DNA of 64,000 bases from Actinospica robiniae DSM 44927 (lineage in GTDB: Bacteria > Actinomycetota > Actinomycetes > Streptomycetales > Catenulisporaceae). Shown one piece after another: positions 45,075-52,808 of the stretch. Position numbers and translations under genes: made by a program. The first letter of the stretch is position 1; the number at the start of each line of letters is the position of its first letter. The notes beneath the pieces were generated by a model. That model saw only the letters and a program-made list of their open reading frames with translations, ran no database searches and was not told where the DNA came from. The stretch lies in NCBI RefSeq assembly GCF_000504285.1, contig NZ_KI632511.1, positions 2,973,372 through 3,037,371 of the forward strand. Reading direction: 5' to 3'.

Positions 45075-45926
45075 TCAGTGGTGACCACCACCGCCGCCGC
45101 CGTCGAATCCGCCGCCGCTGTGGTGGAATCCACCGCCGCCGTGATGGAATCCACCGCCGCCGTGATGGGATCCGCCGCCGCTGTGATGGGATCCGCCGTC
45201 GTGGCCGGGATGGCCGTACTGGTCCATCGCGTGGTGCGTCGCGTCCAGGGTGGAGCGGATAGCGGACCAGACCGCGGTCTGGGGCGCCGAAATCGGCGAG
45301 TTGTCGGTGGACAGGGCCGCGTCCTGCGTGGATGGCCCCGAGAGGTCCAGGGGTCTGTCGCTCTCGTCCCACGTGCCGATCTCCTCGATCCGTGCGCGCT
45401 CGGCGGCGCCCTTGTACAGCCTCCAGGTGAGCCCGGCCACGCATATCGATCCGGCGAAGGCCGCTTGCTCCGCGGTCACCTCGCCGGTGGACGTCGCGAT
45501 CACGTCGAGTCTGCTCTTCGCTTCGGCCACCCGCGCGGTGTCCACGACGATCCAGCGCCGGCCACGTGAGATACCCAGTACCTTGCGATCCTCGACGCGG
45601 AGCACACCGGACGCGGCGAGATATTCCAGATACGTGACGGCCAACGTGACGGGCCGACCGCTCACCCACTCCCGTGCGGTGGGCGGTACTTCTTCTCGGC
45701 CGAGCGCCCTGAGCGTCGCGTTGACGGGAGCGTCGCCGGGCAGGTCGCCGACGTCGTTCCGGTCCAGAACGATGATGTGCCCTGAGTCGTCGATCTCGAT
45801 GCGCCCGGCCTCGGCGAGTTGCGCGAGTTCGGCGCCCCCGAGTGCGAAGTGCACCCCCACAGACGCGACGGCGCGTCCGTTCCGCTTGATGGCCAGCAGA
45901 ACGACGTCCTCCCCTATTGCATACAT
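45075..45926 (-). CDS. GPP34 (GOLPH3-like) family protein with a His/Gly-rich metal-binding-type tail
   Basis: 283 aa. Residues about 1-205 look like the actinobacterial GPP34 fold: AIGEDVVLLAIKRNGR, LGGAELAQLAEAGRIEI, TARVAEAKSRLDVI, a cytosolic helical domain that in eukaryotes binds PI4P and glycosyltransferases and in bacteria is of unknown role. From about 240 the chain is a tail of Gly, His, Ser and Phe with HH pairs in a 7-8-residue period (GGGSHHGGGGFHHGGGGFHH), seven HH pairs in all counting the final one. Such a tail could chelate Ni, Zn or Cu. The DNA of the tail is a tandem repeat with a 24-bp period. No good ribosome-binding site was seen for ATG 45926. Confidence 0.7.
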   Translation of the reverse strand: MYAIGEDVVLLAIKRNGRAVASVGVHFALGGAELAQLAEAGRIEIDDSGHIIVLDRNDVGDLPGDAPVNATLRALGREEVPPTAREWVSGRPVTLAVTYLEYLAASGVLRVEDRKVLGISRGRRWIVVDTARVAEAKSRLDVIATSTGEVTAEQAAFAGSICVAGLTWRLYKGAAERARIEEIGTWDESDRPLDLSGPSTQDAALSTDNSPISAPQTAVWSAIRSTLDATHHAMDQYGHPGHDGGSHHSGGGSHHGGGGFHHGGGGFHHSGGGFDGGGGGGHH

Positions 45927-46014
45927 GGTACTGATATACCCGGTGCGGCCCCGGCATACCAGCCGTGCGCTGCCCGGCCCACGCGACAGGGGATCGGGCA
46001 GCGCGACGTCGGTC

Positions 46015-46773
46015 TCAGCGGGCTGTGAAGCCGCCGTCGACCAGGTGGTAGCTGCCGTGGATGAACGAGGCCCGCTCGGAGAGCAGGAACGCGATCAGCT
46101 CCGCAACCTCCTCCGGGCGGCCGAGCCGGCCGGCCGGGTGCATCGCGGTCAGCTGCTCATAGGCGGCCTGGTCCATGCCCTGCAGCAACGGCGTCTCGAT
46201 GAAGCCGGGGCCCACCGCGTTGATCCGCACGCCCTTGTCGGCGTACTCGAGCGCAGCCGACTTGGTCAGGCCCACCACGGCGTGCTTCGAGGCCACGTAG
46301 GCGGCCGATCCGGCCCAGCCGACGGAACCGAGGATGGAGGCCGTGTTGACGATCGCGCCGCCGCCGGCGGCCAGCATCGCCGGGATTTCGAAGCGCATCG
46401 AGTAGAAGACACCGTCGAGGTTGACTCCGGTGACGCGGCGCCATACTTCGAGGTCGTATTCGCCTACCGGCGTCGAGTCCGCGCCGATGCCTGCGTTGTT
46501 CACGGCCAGGTGCAACGCCCCGAAAGTGTTGACCGCGAAAGCGACGGCCGCTTCGAGCGACTGCGGGTCGGCGACGTCCACCTGCACCGCCGCGGCTTCG
46601 CCGCCGTCGGCCTTGATGTTCTCAACAGCCTGCGACGCGCCCTCGATGTTGAAGTCGGCCACCACGATCTTGGCTCCGCCGGCCGAAAGGCGACGCGCCA
46701 CGGCGAGGCCGATGCCGGAGGCCGCGCCGGTCACCAGCGCCGTCTTGCCCGAGAATTCCGTCGTATTGCTCAT
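46015..46773 (-). CDS. SDR family oxidoreductase
   Basis: 252 aa. [12 protein letters not shown] cofactor motif with Asp at the end of strand 2 (VVADFN), which favours NAD(H); NNAG, catalytic Ser in [15 protein letters not shown], and [13 protein letters not shown] at the C-terminus. Third gene of a TetR-alcohol dehydrogenase-SDR operon (40 bp after the dehydrogenase), so the pair probably oxidises an alcohol or diol in two steps or protects against reactive aldehydes. Substrate unknown. Confidence 0.9.
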   Translation of the reverse strand: MSNTTEFSGKTALVTGAASGIGLAVARRLSAGGAKIVVADFNIEGASQAVENIKADGGEAAAVQVDVADPQSLEAAVAFAVNTFGALHLAVNNAGIGADSTPVGEYDLEVWRRVTGVNLDGVFYSMRFEIPAMLAAGGGAIVNTASILGSVGWAGSAAYVASKHAVVGLTKSAALEYADKGVRINAVGPGFIETPLLQGMDQAAYEQLTAMHPAGRLGRPEEVAELIAFLLSERASFIHGSYHLVDGGFTAR

Positions 46774-46813
46774 CTTGCATCACTTCTTCTGGTTCTGGTT
46801 TGTGCTGAATCGC

Positions 46814-47854
46814 TCAGGCGTTGGGCAGGATGACGGCTCGGCCGTTGACCTTGCCCTCGTGCAGCCGCTCGTAGGCCAGTGGGGCTTCGTCGAGCGAGTA
46901 CGTCTCGGTGTGCACGGAGACGAGGCCCGCCCGGGCGAGGTCCAGCACCTCGAACAGCTCGCTGCGGCTGCCCCAGTAGGGTGCCTTGACCGACGCGTCG
47001 AACGGCGTGTGGCCGAAGCCGACCGGGAGGCCGGCGCCGCCGATGCCGACGATGGTCGCGTCGCCCTCGACCCCGACCGACTGGCGGGCGATCTCGACCG
47101 TGGGCGCGATCCCGACGAAGTCGAAGACCGCCGCCGCACCGCGGCCGTTGGTCAGTGCACTAACCCGACCGGCCGCCTCGCCGTCGGAGAGGAACGCTTC
47201 GTGCGCGCCGACTTTGCGGGCGAGGGCGAGCTTGTCCTCGCTCACGTCGAGCGCGACGACTTGGGCGGCGCTCATCGCGCGCAGCAGCTGGATCGCGACG
47301 TGGCCGAGGCCGCCGGTGCCGATGACCACAGCGGTCGAACCGGGGACGAGCTTGGGCAGCGAGGACTTGATGGCGTGGTACGGCGTCAGGCCCGCGTCGG
47401 TCAGCGGCACCGTCGCCACCGGGTCCATGCCGGTGATCGGGACGAGGTGGCGGGCCGAGTCCACGATCATGTACTCGGCCATGGATCCGGGCGCGCCCAG
47501 TCCGGGCGGCATGATGCTCAGCTCGGCGGCGCGCAGGCAGTAGTTCTCCTTGCCCTCGGCGCACTTCACGCACGTGCCGCAGCCCCAGGGGCCGTACACG
47601 GCGACGGAATCGCCCTCGGCCAGGCCGGTCACTCCGGCTCCCAGGCCCGCCACAACGCCCACTCCCTCGTGGCCGAGGGTCAGCGGCAGAGCGTAGGGGA
47701 AGCCGTCGGCGGGCCAGCTCATCACGGCGATGTCGGAGTGGCAGACGCCCGCCGCCGTCACCTTCAGCAGGACCTGGCCAGGGCCGGGCTCGGGGTCGGG
47801 CACGGTGACGACCTCGGGGGCCGCGCCTATCTCACGGTATTGCAATGCCTTCAT
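46814..47854 (-). CDS. zinc-dependent alcohol dehydrogenase (MDR family)
   Basis: 346 aa. Catalytic Zn ligands in GVCHSD and LGHEGVG, structural Zn lobe CGTCVKCAEGKENYC, and Rossmann motif VVIGTGGLGHVAIQ with Asp in VVALDVSEDK, indicating NAD. Overall like NAD-dependent primary/secondary alcohol dehydrogenases of the AdhP/AdhA kind. It starts 13 bp after the stop of the TetR gene and is followed by the SDR, so all three are probably co-transcribed from the operator region at 48561-48608. Confidence 0.92.
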   Translation of the reverse strand: MKALQYREIGAAPEVVTVPDPEPGPGQVLLKVTAAGVCHSDIAVMSWPADGFPYALPLTLGHEGVGVVAGLGAGVTGLAEGDSVAVYGPWGCGTCVKCAEGKENYCLRAAELSIMPPGLGAPGSMAEYMIVDSARHLVPITGMDPVATVPLTDAGLTPYHAIKSSLPKLVPGSTAVVIGTGGLGHVAIQLLRAMSAAQVVALDVSEDKLALARKVGAHEAFLSDGEAAGRVSALTNGRGAAAVFDFVGIAPTVEIARQSVGVEGDATIVGIGGAGLPVGFGHTPFDASVKAPYWGSRSELFEVLDLARAGLVSVHTETYSLDEAPLAYERLHEGKVNGRAVILPNA

Positions 47855-47867
47855 GGTTCACGCACCT

Positions 47868-48539
47868 TTATTGCTTTGCTGTGCTGGTTTCGGCGGCCAT
47901 GTCCTCGGCCGCCTGTTCGACGAGGGCCCGGTAGGCTTCGCGCACCCACGCACGCAGCCCGGCCACCTGGTCGTGGTCCTGCCGCGCCCATGCGCGCAAC
48001 GCCGCCGTCAGCGTCCCGGCCGCCGCCCACACCACGATCGCAGGGCGGAAGTCGGACGCCGCGTCGCAGCCCATCCGCGCGGCCGTGATGGCCACGGACT
48101 CGTCCTGGGCGTCGACCCGGATCCGCTCGTAGGCGGCAAAGAGGGTCGGCTCCATCTCGGTGAGCCGGACCAGGTCGCGCCAGCGGGCGTAGGCGACGGC
48201 GTCGAGGCGCTCGTGCTCGGCCAGCCATTCGTCGACGGCCGCCCGGTAGGCGGTCAGCGGCGGCTCGTCGGCCGGACGCGCACGCAGGGCCTCGTTGATG
48301 CGGACGCCGTCGGCGCGGGTGGCGTCGAGCACCGCCTCCTCCTTGCCGGCGAAGTGCCGGCTGAAGGTGCGCCGGGCCACGTCGGCCCGTTCGGCGATGT
48401 CCTCCACAGTGACCGCGGCGAGGCCGTGTTCCAGGACCAGGTCCGCCGCGGCAGCCGCTATGGTCCGGCGGGTCTCGCGCGACCGCAGTCGCCTGCGGTC
48501 TTCGGAGGTGCGGTCGCCGCCGCTCTGCGTCCTCGTCAT
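47868..48539 (-). CDS. TetR-family transcriptional regulator
   Basis: 223 aa from ATG 48539 (the frame reaches 48575 over the operator). HTH at about 25-70: TIAAAAADLVLEHGLAAVTV ... RADVARRTFSRHFAGKEEAV. The rest is the usual helical ligand-binding and dimerisation domain. First gene of the operon with the alcohol dehydrogenase and SDR, and preceded at once by overlapping palindromes, so autoregulation with control of the two enzymes is likely. Ligand unknown. Confidence 0.9.
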   Translation of the reverse strand: MTRTQSGGDRTSEDRRRLRSRETRRTIAAAAADLVLEHGLAAVTVEDIAERADVARRTFSRHFAGKEEAVLDATRADGVRINEALRARPADEPPLTAYRAAVDEWLAEHERLDAVAYARWRDLVRLTEMEPTLFAAYERIRVDAQDESVAITAARMGCDAASDFRPAIVVWAAAGTLTAALRAWARQDHDQVAGLRAWVREAYRALVEQAAEDMAAETSTAKQ

Positions 48540-48560
48540 GCTTCCAGCGTACGCTTTGGT

Positions 48561-48608
48561 GTCCCAGTGGGACATATGTCTGGACGAGACATATGTCTCA
48601 GCGAGACA
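48561..48608. promoter_or_regulatory. nested palindromic operator upstream of the TetR-ADH-SDR operon
   Basis: Three overlapping symmetric sites: GTCCCAGTGGGAC (48561-48573), GACATATGTC (48571-48580) and GAGACATATGTCTC (48586-48599), followed by a half-site GAGACAT (48603-48609). The two GACATATGTC cores are 17 bp apart. The array fills the 69 bp between the TetR start and the end of the sigma-factor gene. Confidence 0.75.
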
Positions 48609-49778
48609 TTATTCGCCGCGGGCGCCGCGCGCGCCGCGGACCAGCGCCTGCCGAACCCGAGCCGCCTCCCGGGTGAGGTGATCGCGCTCCGGAACGCTGA
48701 CGGCGGTGCGGGATGCCTCGGCGTACAGATCGGCGGCGCGTTCGAGGTCACCGGCGCGTTCGGTCAGGTGCGCGAGCACCGCGTTGTAGCGGGCGAGCTC
48801 GGGGCCCACTCCGGCCAACGCGGCCAGCCCGGCCTGCGCTCCGTCGGCCTCCCCGACAGCCACCGCGCGGTTGAGCCGCACTACCGGGCTGCCGGTGAGC
48901 GCCAGCAGTTCGTCGTACCACTCGACGATCTGCACCCAATCCGTCTCGGCTGCGCTGCGGGCGTCCGCATGCAGGGCGGCGATCGCGGCCTGCGCTTGGT
49001 ACTCCCCCAGCCTGTCCCGGGTCAGCGCCGCCTGCAGGATCGCCACTCCCTCCGCGATCAGGTTGGTGTCCCAGAGGGACCGATCCTGTTCGGCCAGCGG
49101 CACCAGGCGGCCGCCCGCGCCGGTGCGCGAGGCGCGGCGTGCGTGGTGCAGCAGCATGAGCGCGAGCAGCCCCGCGACCTCGGGAGCGTCGGTCAAGGCG
49201 GCTAGCTGCCGGGCCAGCCGGATCGCCTCGGCCGCCAGGTCGACGCTCCCGCTGTATCCCTCGTTGAACACGAGGTAGAGCACGCGGAGCACCGTGCCCA
49301 GATCGCCGGGTTGGTCGAGCGTCGTCCCGGCGATCCGCCGCTTGGCCCGGCTGATCCGCTGCGCCATCGTGGCCTCCGGCACGAGGTACGCCGCCGCGAT
49401 CTGGCGCGTCGTCAGGCCGCCGACGGCCCGCAGCGTCAACGCGACCGCAGAGGCCTGCGGCAGGCTCGGATGCGCGCACAGGAAGTAGAGCCGCAGCGTG
49501 TCATCCGTCGCGGACGCCGGGCCCACGGGCGGCTCGACCTCGAGGGCGAGCTCCCGTTTGCGCCGCGACGCGTCGGACCGCGCGGCGTCGAGGAACCTGT
49601 GCCACGCGACCGACACCAGCCACGCCTTCGGATCACGCGGCGGGTCCTCGGGCCAGGCCTCCAACGCCCGGACCAGGGCGTCCTGCACGGCGTCCTCGGC
49701 CGACGCGAAGTCCGCTCCGCGTCGGACGAGGACGCCGATCACCGCGGGCACAAGCTCCCGCAGCAGCAGCTCGTTCAC
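48609..49778 (-). CDS. ECF42-type RNA polymerase sigma factor with C-terminal helical extension
   Basis: 389 aa from a GTG that overlaps the YCII-protein stop by four bases (GTGA). Sigma region 2 (EDAVQDALVRALEAWPED and PKAWLVSVAWHRFLDA) and region 4 (LTTRQIAAAYLVPEATMAQR) fill the first 165 residues; the remaining 220 form the TPR-like extension of group ECF42 (NEGYSG, RLARQLAALTDAPEV, LGEYQAQAAIAALHADA, LNRAVAV). ECF42 proteins have no classical anti-sigma factor; their extension and the co-encoded DGPF/YCII protein are thought to set activity. Gene order here matches that rule. Confidence 0.93.
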   Translation of the reverse strand: MNELLLRELVPAVIGVLVRRGADFASAEDAVQDALVRALEAWPEDPPRDPKAWLVSVAWHRFLDAARSDASRRKRELALEVEPPVGPASATDDTLRLYFLCAHPSLPQASAVALTLRAVGGLTTRQIAAAYLVPEATMAQRISRAKRRIAGTTLDQPGDLGTVLRVLYLVFNEGYSGSVDLAAEAIRLARQLAALTDAPEVAGLLALMLLHHARRASRTGAGGRLVPLAEQDRSLWDTNLIAEGVAILQAALTRDRLGEYQAQAAIAALHADARSAAETDWVQIVEWYDELLALTGSPVVRLNRAVAVGEADGAQAGLAALAGVGPELARYNAVLAHLTERAGDLERAADLYAEASRTAVSVPERDHLTREAARVRQALVRGARGARGE

Positions 49779-50179
49779 TCGGTGGCCGACGGCGCGTCGG
49801 CCAGGAACGGCCGAACCTCGAGCCACTCGTGGATCGGCCGGCCGCCGGCGCCGGGCGCGGCCGAGAGCTCGCCGGCCAGCTCGACCGCGCGCTCCCAGCT
49901 CTCCACGTCGATGATCATCCAGCCGGCGATCAGGTCCTTGGTCTCGGCGAACGGCCCGTCGACCACCGGCGGGCGTCCCTCGCCGTCGTAGCGGACGAAC
50001 GCCCCCTCCGGCGCCAGCGCCTGGCCGTCGACGTACTCGCCGCCGCGTTCGAGCCGGGCCGCGAAGTCGTACATGTACTGCATGTGCGCGTCGACCTCCT
50101 CCGGCGTCCAGCGGTCCATCGGCACGTCGTTGACCGCCGCGGGCGCGCCGCGGTAGTGCTTGAGCAGCAGGTACTTCAT
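49775..50179 (-). CDS. YCII/DGPF-domain protein, partner of the ECF42 sigma factor
   Basis: 134 aa. Begins MKYLLLKHYRG and carries the DGPF signature VVDGPFAETKDLIAGWMIID, then a helix and strand ending HEWLEVRPFL. The fold is a dimeric ferredoxin-like one. Genes of this family almost always lie next to ECF41/ECF42 sigma genes in actinobacteria. The downstream sigma gene overlaps by GTGA. Confidence 0.92.
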   Translation of the reverse strand: MKYLLLKHYRGAPAAVNDVPMDRWTPEEVDAHMQYMYDFAARLERGGEYVDGQALAPEGAFVRYDGEGRPPVVDGPFAETKDLIAGWMIIDVESWERAVELAGELSAAPGAGGRPIHEWLEVRPFLADAPSATE

Positions 50180-50428
50180 GGCGGTACTCCTTCTTCCCGG
50201 TGCGGCCGGTCGCGGCCGCTCGTCCCCCTGGGACGGAGCCGCCCTCCCATTCTCGACAACATCAGCAAGAAAATTTCACTCCGACCCACCCCCTCCACTG
50301 GGCGCGGTACTGGGGAGGATCGCCGGGGCACTCGCGCGGCGGCCGGGTTTGTTTGACCCGCAAACGAATCTGAACGTTCACTGCTGGAAAGAAGCACGTA
50401 CTCCGCCGAGACCTCCCGAGGTAAGACA

Positions 50429-52144
50429 GTGCTCAGATTCTCGCGTCAACCGGACCGCCGACGAAGGGCCGTGGCCGCGCTGGCCGCCGTGGCCGCCGCC
50501 GGCCTCGCGGCCGCCACACTCACCACCGCGGCTTCGGCCGCCGCCCAGCCCGAAGCCACGGCAGCGGCCGTCGGCTCGGGCTACTGGCACACCTCCGGCA
50601 GCCAGATCCTGGACTCCGCCGGCAACCCGGTGCGCATCGCCGGCATCAACTGGTACGGGTTCGAGACCACCGACGAGCTGGCCCACGGCCTGTGGGCGCA
50701 GGACTACCACAGCATCGTCGACGACATCAAGAACCTGGGATACAACACGATCCGGATCCCGTTCTCCGACCAGATGGTGGAGAGCTCCTTCGTGCCCAGC
50801 AACCTCAGCTACTACGGCAGCACCGGCCCGATCAACACTGATCTCAAGGGCCTGACCTCGATGCAGATCCTGCAGAAGATCGTGACCTACGCCGGGCAGG
50901 ACGGGCTCAAGGTCATCCTGGACGACCACCGCTCCGAGGCGGGCAACACCGCCGAGGCCAACGGCCTGTGGTACACGAGCACGTACACGAACCAGGACTG
51001 GGTCAACGACTGGGTGACCATGGCCACCGCGTTCGCGAACAACCCGACCGTCATCGGGTTCGACCTGCGCAACGAGCCGCACACCCCGGCCGGCGACACC
51101 TACGCCCAGGGCGCGACCTGGGGCACCGGCGACACGTCCACCGACGTGCGGCTGGCCTATGAGGCCGCGGGCAACGCGATCCTCAAGGTCGATCCCAATG
51201 TACTGATCTTCTGCGAGGGCATCAGCGAGTTCCCGGACAGCGCGGCCACCGGCGGCTACGACTCCACCTGGTGGGGCGGCGACCTGCAGGGCGTGGCGCA
51301 GTACCCTGTCACGCTCAGTTCGGCCGGCCACGTGGTCTACTCCGCGCACGACTACGGCCCGGACCTGTTCCAGCAGACGTGGTTCAACTCGTCCACGACG
51401 TCCGCCAGCCTGGACGCGGTGTGGAACCAGTACTGGGGCTACATTCCGCAGCAGGGCATCGCTCCGCTGTGGGTCGGCGAGTTCGGCACGGACAACACCG
51501 CGGCCGACGTCTCGAGCAGTGCTGCGGGATCGCAGGGCCAGTGGTTCTCCAGTCTGGTCTCGTATATCAAGTCCAATAATCTGAGCTGGACCTATTGGGC
51601 GCTCAACGGCGAGGACTCGTTCGCCCTGCTCGACAGCCAGTACGATCCGACACCGGCACTGGCCGCCAAGCAGTCCCTGCTGGCCACGATCCAGTTCCCG
51701 CTATCCGGGACGGCGACTTCCCCGAGCGCGAGCGCGACCTCCGCATCGCATTCGGCCTCGCCATCGGCCTCGGCGAGCGCGTCGCCCAGCCATTCCGCCT
51801 CGGCCTCGGCCTCGCCATCTTCGAACCCGACGACGCCATCGTCGGGGACGTGCACGGCGACGGTCACCACACAGAGCTCGTGGGCCGGCGGGTTCGTGGA
51901 CAACATCACGGTCACCGCGGGAAGCAAGGCACTGACAAGCTGGATCGTCAGCTTCGCGTGGCCGGGCGACCAGCAGATCACCAGCTCGTACGGCGGTACG
52001 GCGACTCAGTCCGGCAAGAACGTGACGATCACCAACGCCTCGTACAACGGCACGGTGGCCGCCGGCACCTCCGTCTCCAACATCGGTATCCAGGGCACCT
52101 GGTCGAGCAGCGACGCGCTGCCGACCAGCGTCTCCTGCAGCTAG
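50429..52144 (+). CDS. secreted GH5 endoglucanase with CBM2
   Basis: 571 aa. GTG start seven bases after GAGG. Signal peptide with an Arg block (DRRRRAVAALAAVAAAGLAA; about 1-45). GH5 domain (about 50-430): GINWYGFET, NTIRIPFSD, acid/base Glu in IGFDLRNEPHT, VVYSAHDYGPDL, nucleophile Glu in LWVGEFGTD, and WTYWALNGEDS. A Ser/Ala/Pro linker (about 430-470) leads to a Cys-bracketed CBM2 (about 474-571; TQSSWAGGFVDNITVT, SWIVSFAWPGDQ). The domain is closest to GH5 cellulases of the large streptomycete type and differs from the two short GH5 proteins at 30899-33466. Expected to cut internal beta-1,4-glucan bonds. Confidence 0.92.
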   Translation: MLRFSRQPDRRRRAVAALAAVAAAGLAAATLTTAASAAAQPEATAAAVGSGYWHTSGSQILDSAGNPVRIAGINWYGFETTDELAHGLWAQDYHSIVDDIKNLGYNTIRIPFSDQMVESSFVPSNLSYYGSTGPINTDLKGLTSMQILQKIVTYAGQDGLKVILDDHRSEAGNTAEANGLWYTSTYTNQDWVNDWVTMATAFANNPTVIGFDLRNEPHTPAGDTYAQGATWGTGDTSTDVRLAYEAAGNAILKVDPNVLIFCEGISEFPDSAATGGYDSTWWGGDLQGVAQYPVTLSSAGHVVYSAHDYGPDLFQQTWFNSSTTSASLDAVWNQYWGYIPQQGIAPLWVGEFGTDNTAADVSSSAAGSQGQWFSSLVSYIKSNNLSWTYWALNGEDSFALLDSQYDPTPALAAKQSLLATIQFPLSGTATSPSASATSASHSASPSASASASPSHSASASASPSSNPTTPSSGTCTATVTTQSSWAGGFVDNITVTAGSKALTSWIVSFAWPGDQQITSSYGGTATQSGKNVTITNASYNGTVAAGTSVSNIGIQGTWSSSDALPTSVSCS

Positions 52145-52164
52145 CAGATCAGTGAGCTGATCCG

Positions 52165-52764
52165 CTAGTCGCCTCGTCCGCCGGTCCTTTCGGTGCTCGA
52201 AAGGGCCGGCGGGCGCCGCGTGAACCAGTCGGCGTTCTCCCGGATCAGCCGGCGGTGGTTGGGCATCAGGTCTTCGGGCAGATCGTCGAGCTCGTAGAAG
52301 TCCGCAGCGAGGATCTCGTGCGCGTCGATGCGCAGTTCGCCGCCGGGCACGAGGCTGGCGGCGAAGGCGGTCTCGACGCGCAGGCGGTAGCCGCTGCGGA
52401 CTTGGATCACGTGCGCGACCTCGACGTGCAGGCCGGTCTCCTCGTGCACCTCGCGCGCCACGGCCTCCTCGAGTCGCTCGCCGGAGACGGCATAGCCGCC
52501 GGGCAGCCCGGCCTGGCGGCCGACGGGCCAGAACCGGTGGCGCAGCAGCAGCACCCGGCCTTGGTCGTCGCGGACCAGGCCGGTAGTGGTGACCACGAAC
52601 TTGCTCTGCCTGAGCCACACCAGCCGCCACTGGTACCGGCGCAGCCGGCGCCAGACGGCCACCACCACGTCACGACGCTCGTGATCATCTTGATTTCCAC
52701 AAGCACTGCGACTTCCACGAGCACTGCGACGTCCACGAACACTGCGATCATGATCTTGCGGCAT
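52165..52764 (-). CDS. Nudix hydrolase
   Basis: 199 aa from ATG 52764. The Nudix box is nearly canonical (GYAVSGERLEEAVAREVHEE followed by TGL), and WPVGRQAGLPGG precedes it. Substrate unknown, likely a nucleoside-diphosphate derivative. The first 33 residues are atypical: three hexapeptide units RSVRGR, RSARGS, RSACGN encoded by an 18-bp tandem repeat, then NQDDHERRD. The conserved part begins at VVVAVWRRLRRYQWR, so the GTG at 52668 could be the real start (167 aa); neither has a clear ribosome-binding site. Confidence 0.8.
   Translation of the reverse strand: MPQDHDRSVRGRRSARGSRSACGNQDDHERRDVVVAVWRRLRRYQWRLVWLRQSKFVVTTTGLVRDDQGRVLLLRHRFWPVGRQAGLPGGYAVSGERLEEAVAREVHEETGLHVEVAHVIQVRSGYRLRVETAFAASLVPGGELRIDAHEILAADFYELDDLPEDLMPNHRRLIRENADWFTRRPPALSSTERTGGRGD
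52178..52212 (+). terminator. hairpin terminator after the GH5-CBM2 gene
   Basis: A 15-bp stem with one T-G pair (52178-52192 with 52198-52212, CCGCCGGTCCTTTCG side) and a 5-nt loop. It lies inside the 3' end of the convergent Nudix gene, so the Pro/Ala-rich end of that protein is encoded by terminator DNA. Confidence 0.75.
52695..52748. repeat. three tandem 18-bp repeats at the 5' end of the Nudix gene
   Basis: Units 52695-52712, 52713-52730 and 52731-52748 share TTCCACGAGCACTGCGAC with one to three differences. The upstream ATG frame keeps them in phase. Confidence 0.8.
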
Positions 52765-52808
52765 CGCGTAAACCTAGCACTCTCGGGGCCCTCCGCCGCG
52801 CTCGCCGC

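Noticed and set aside
50180-50428. CebR-type box before the GH5-CBM2 endoglucanase
   Set aside because: No TGGGAGCGCTCCCA-like palindrome was found in this stretch, nor before the GH6 gene.
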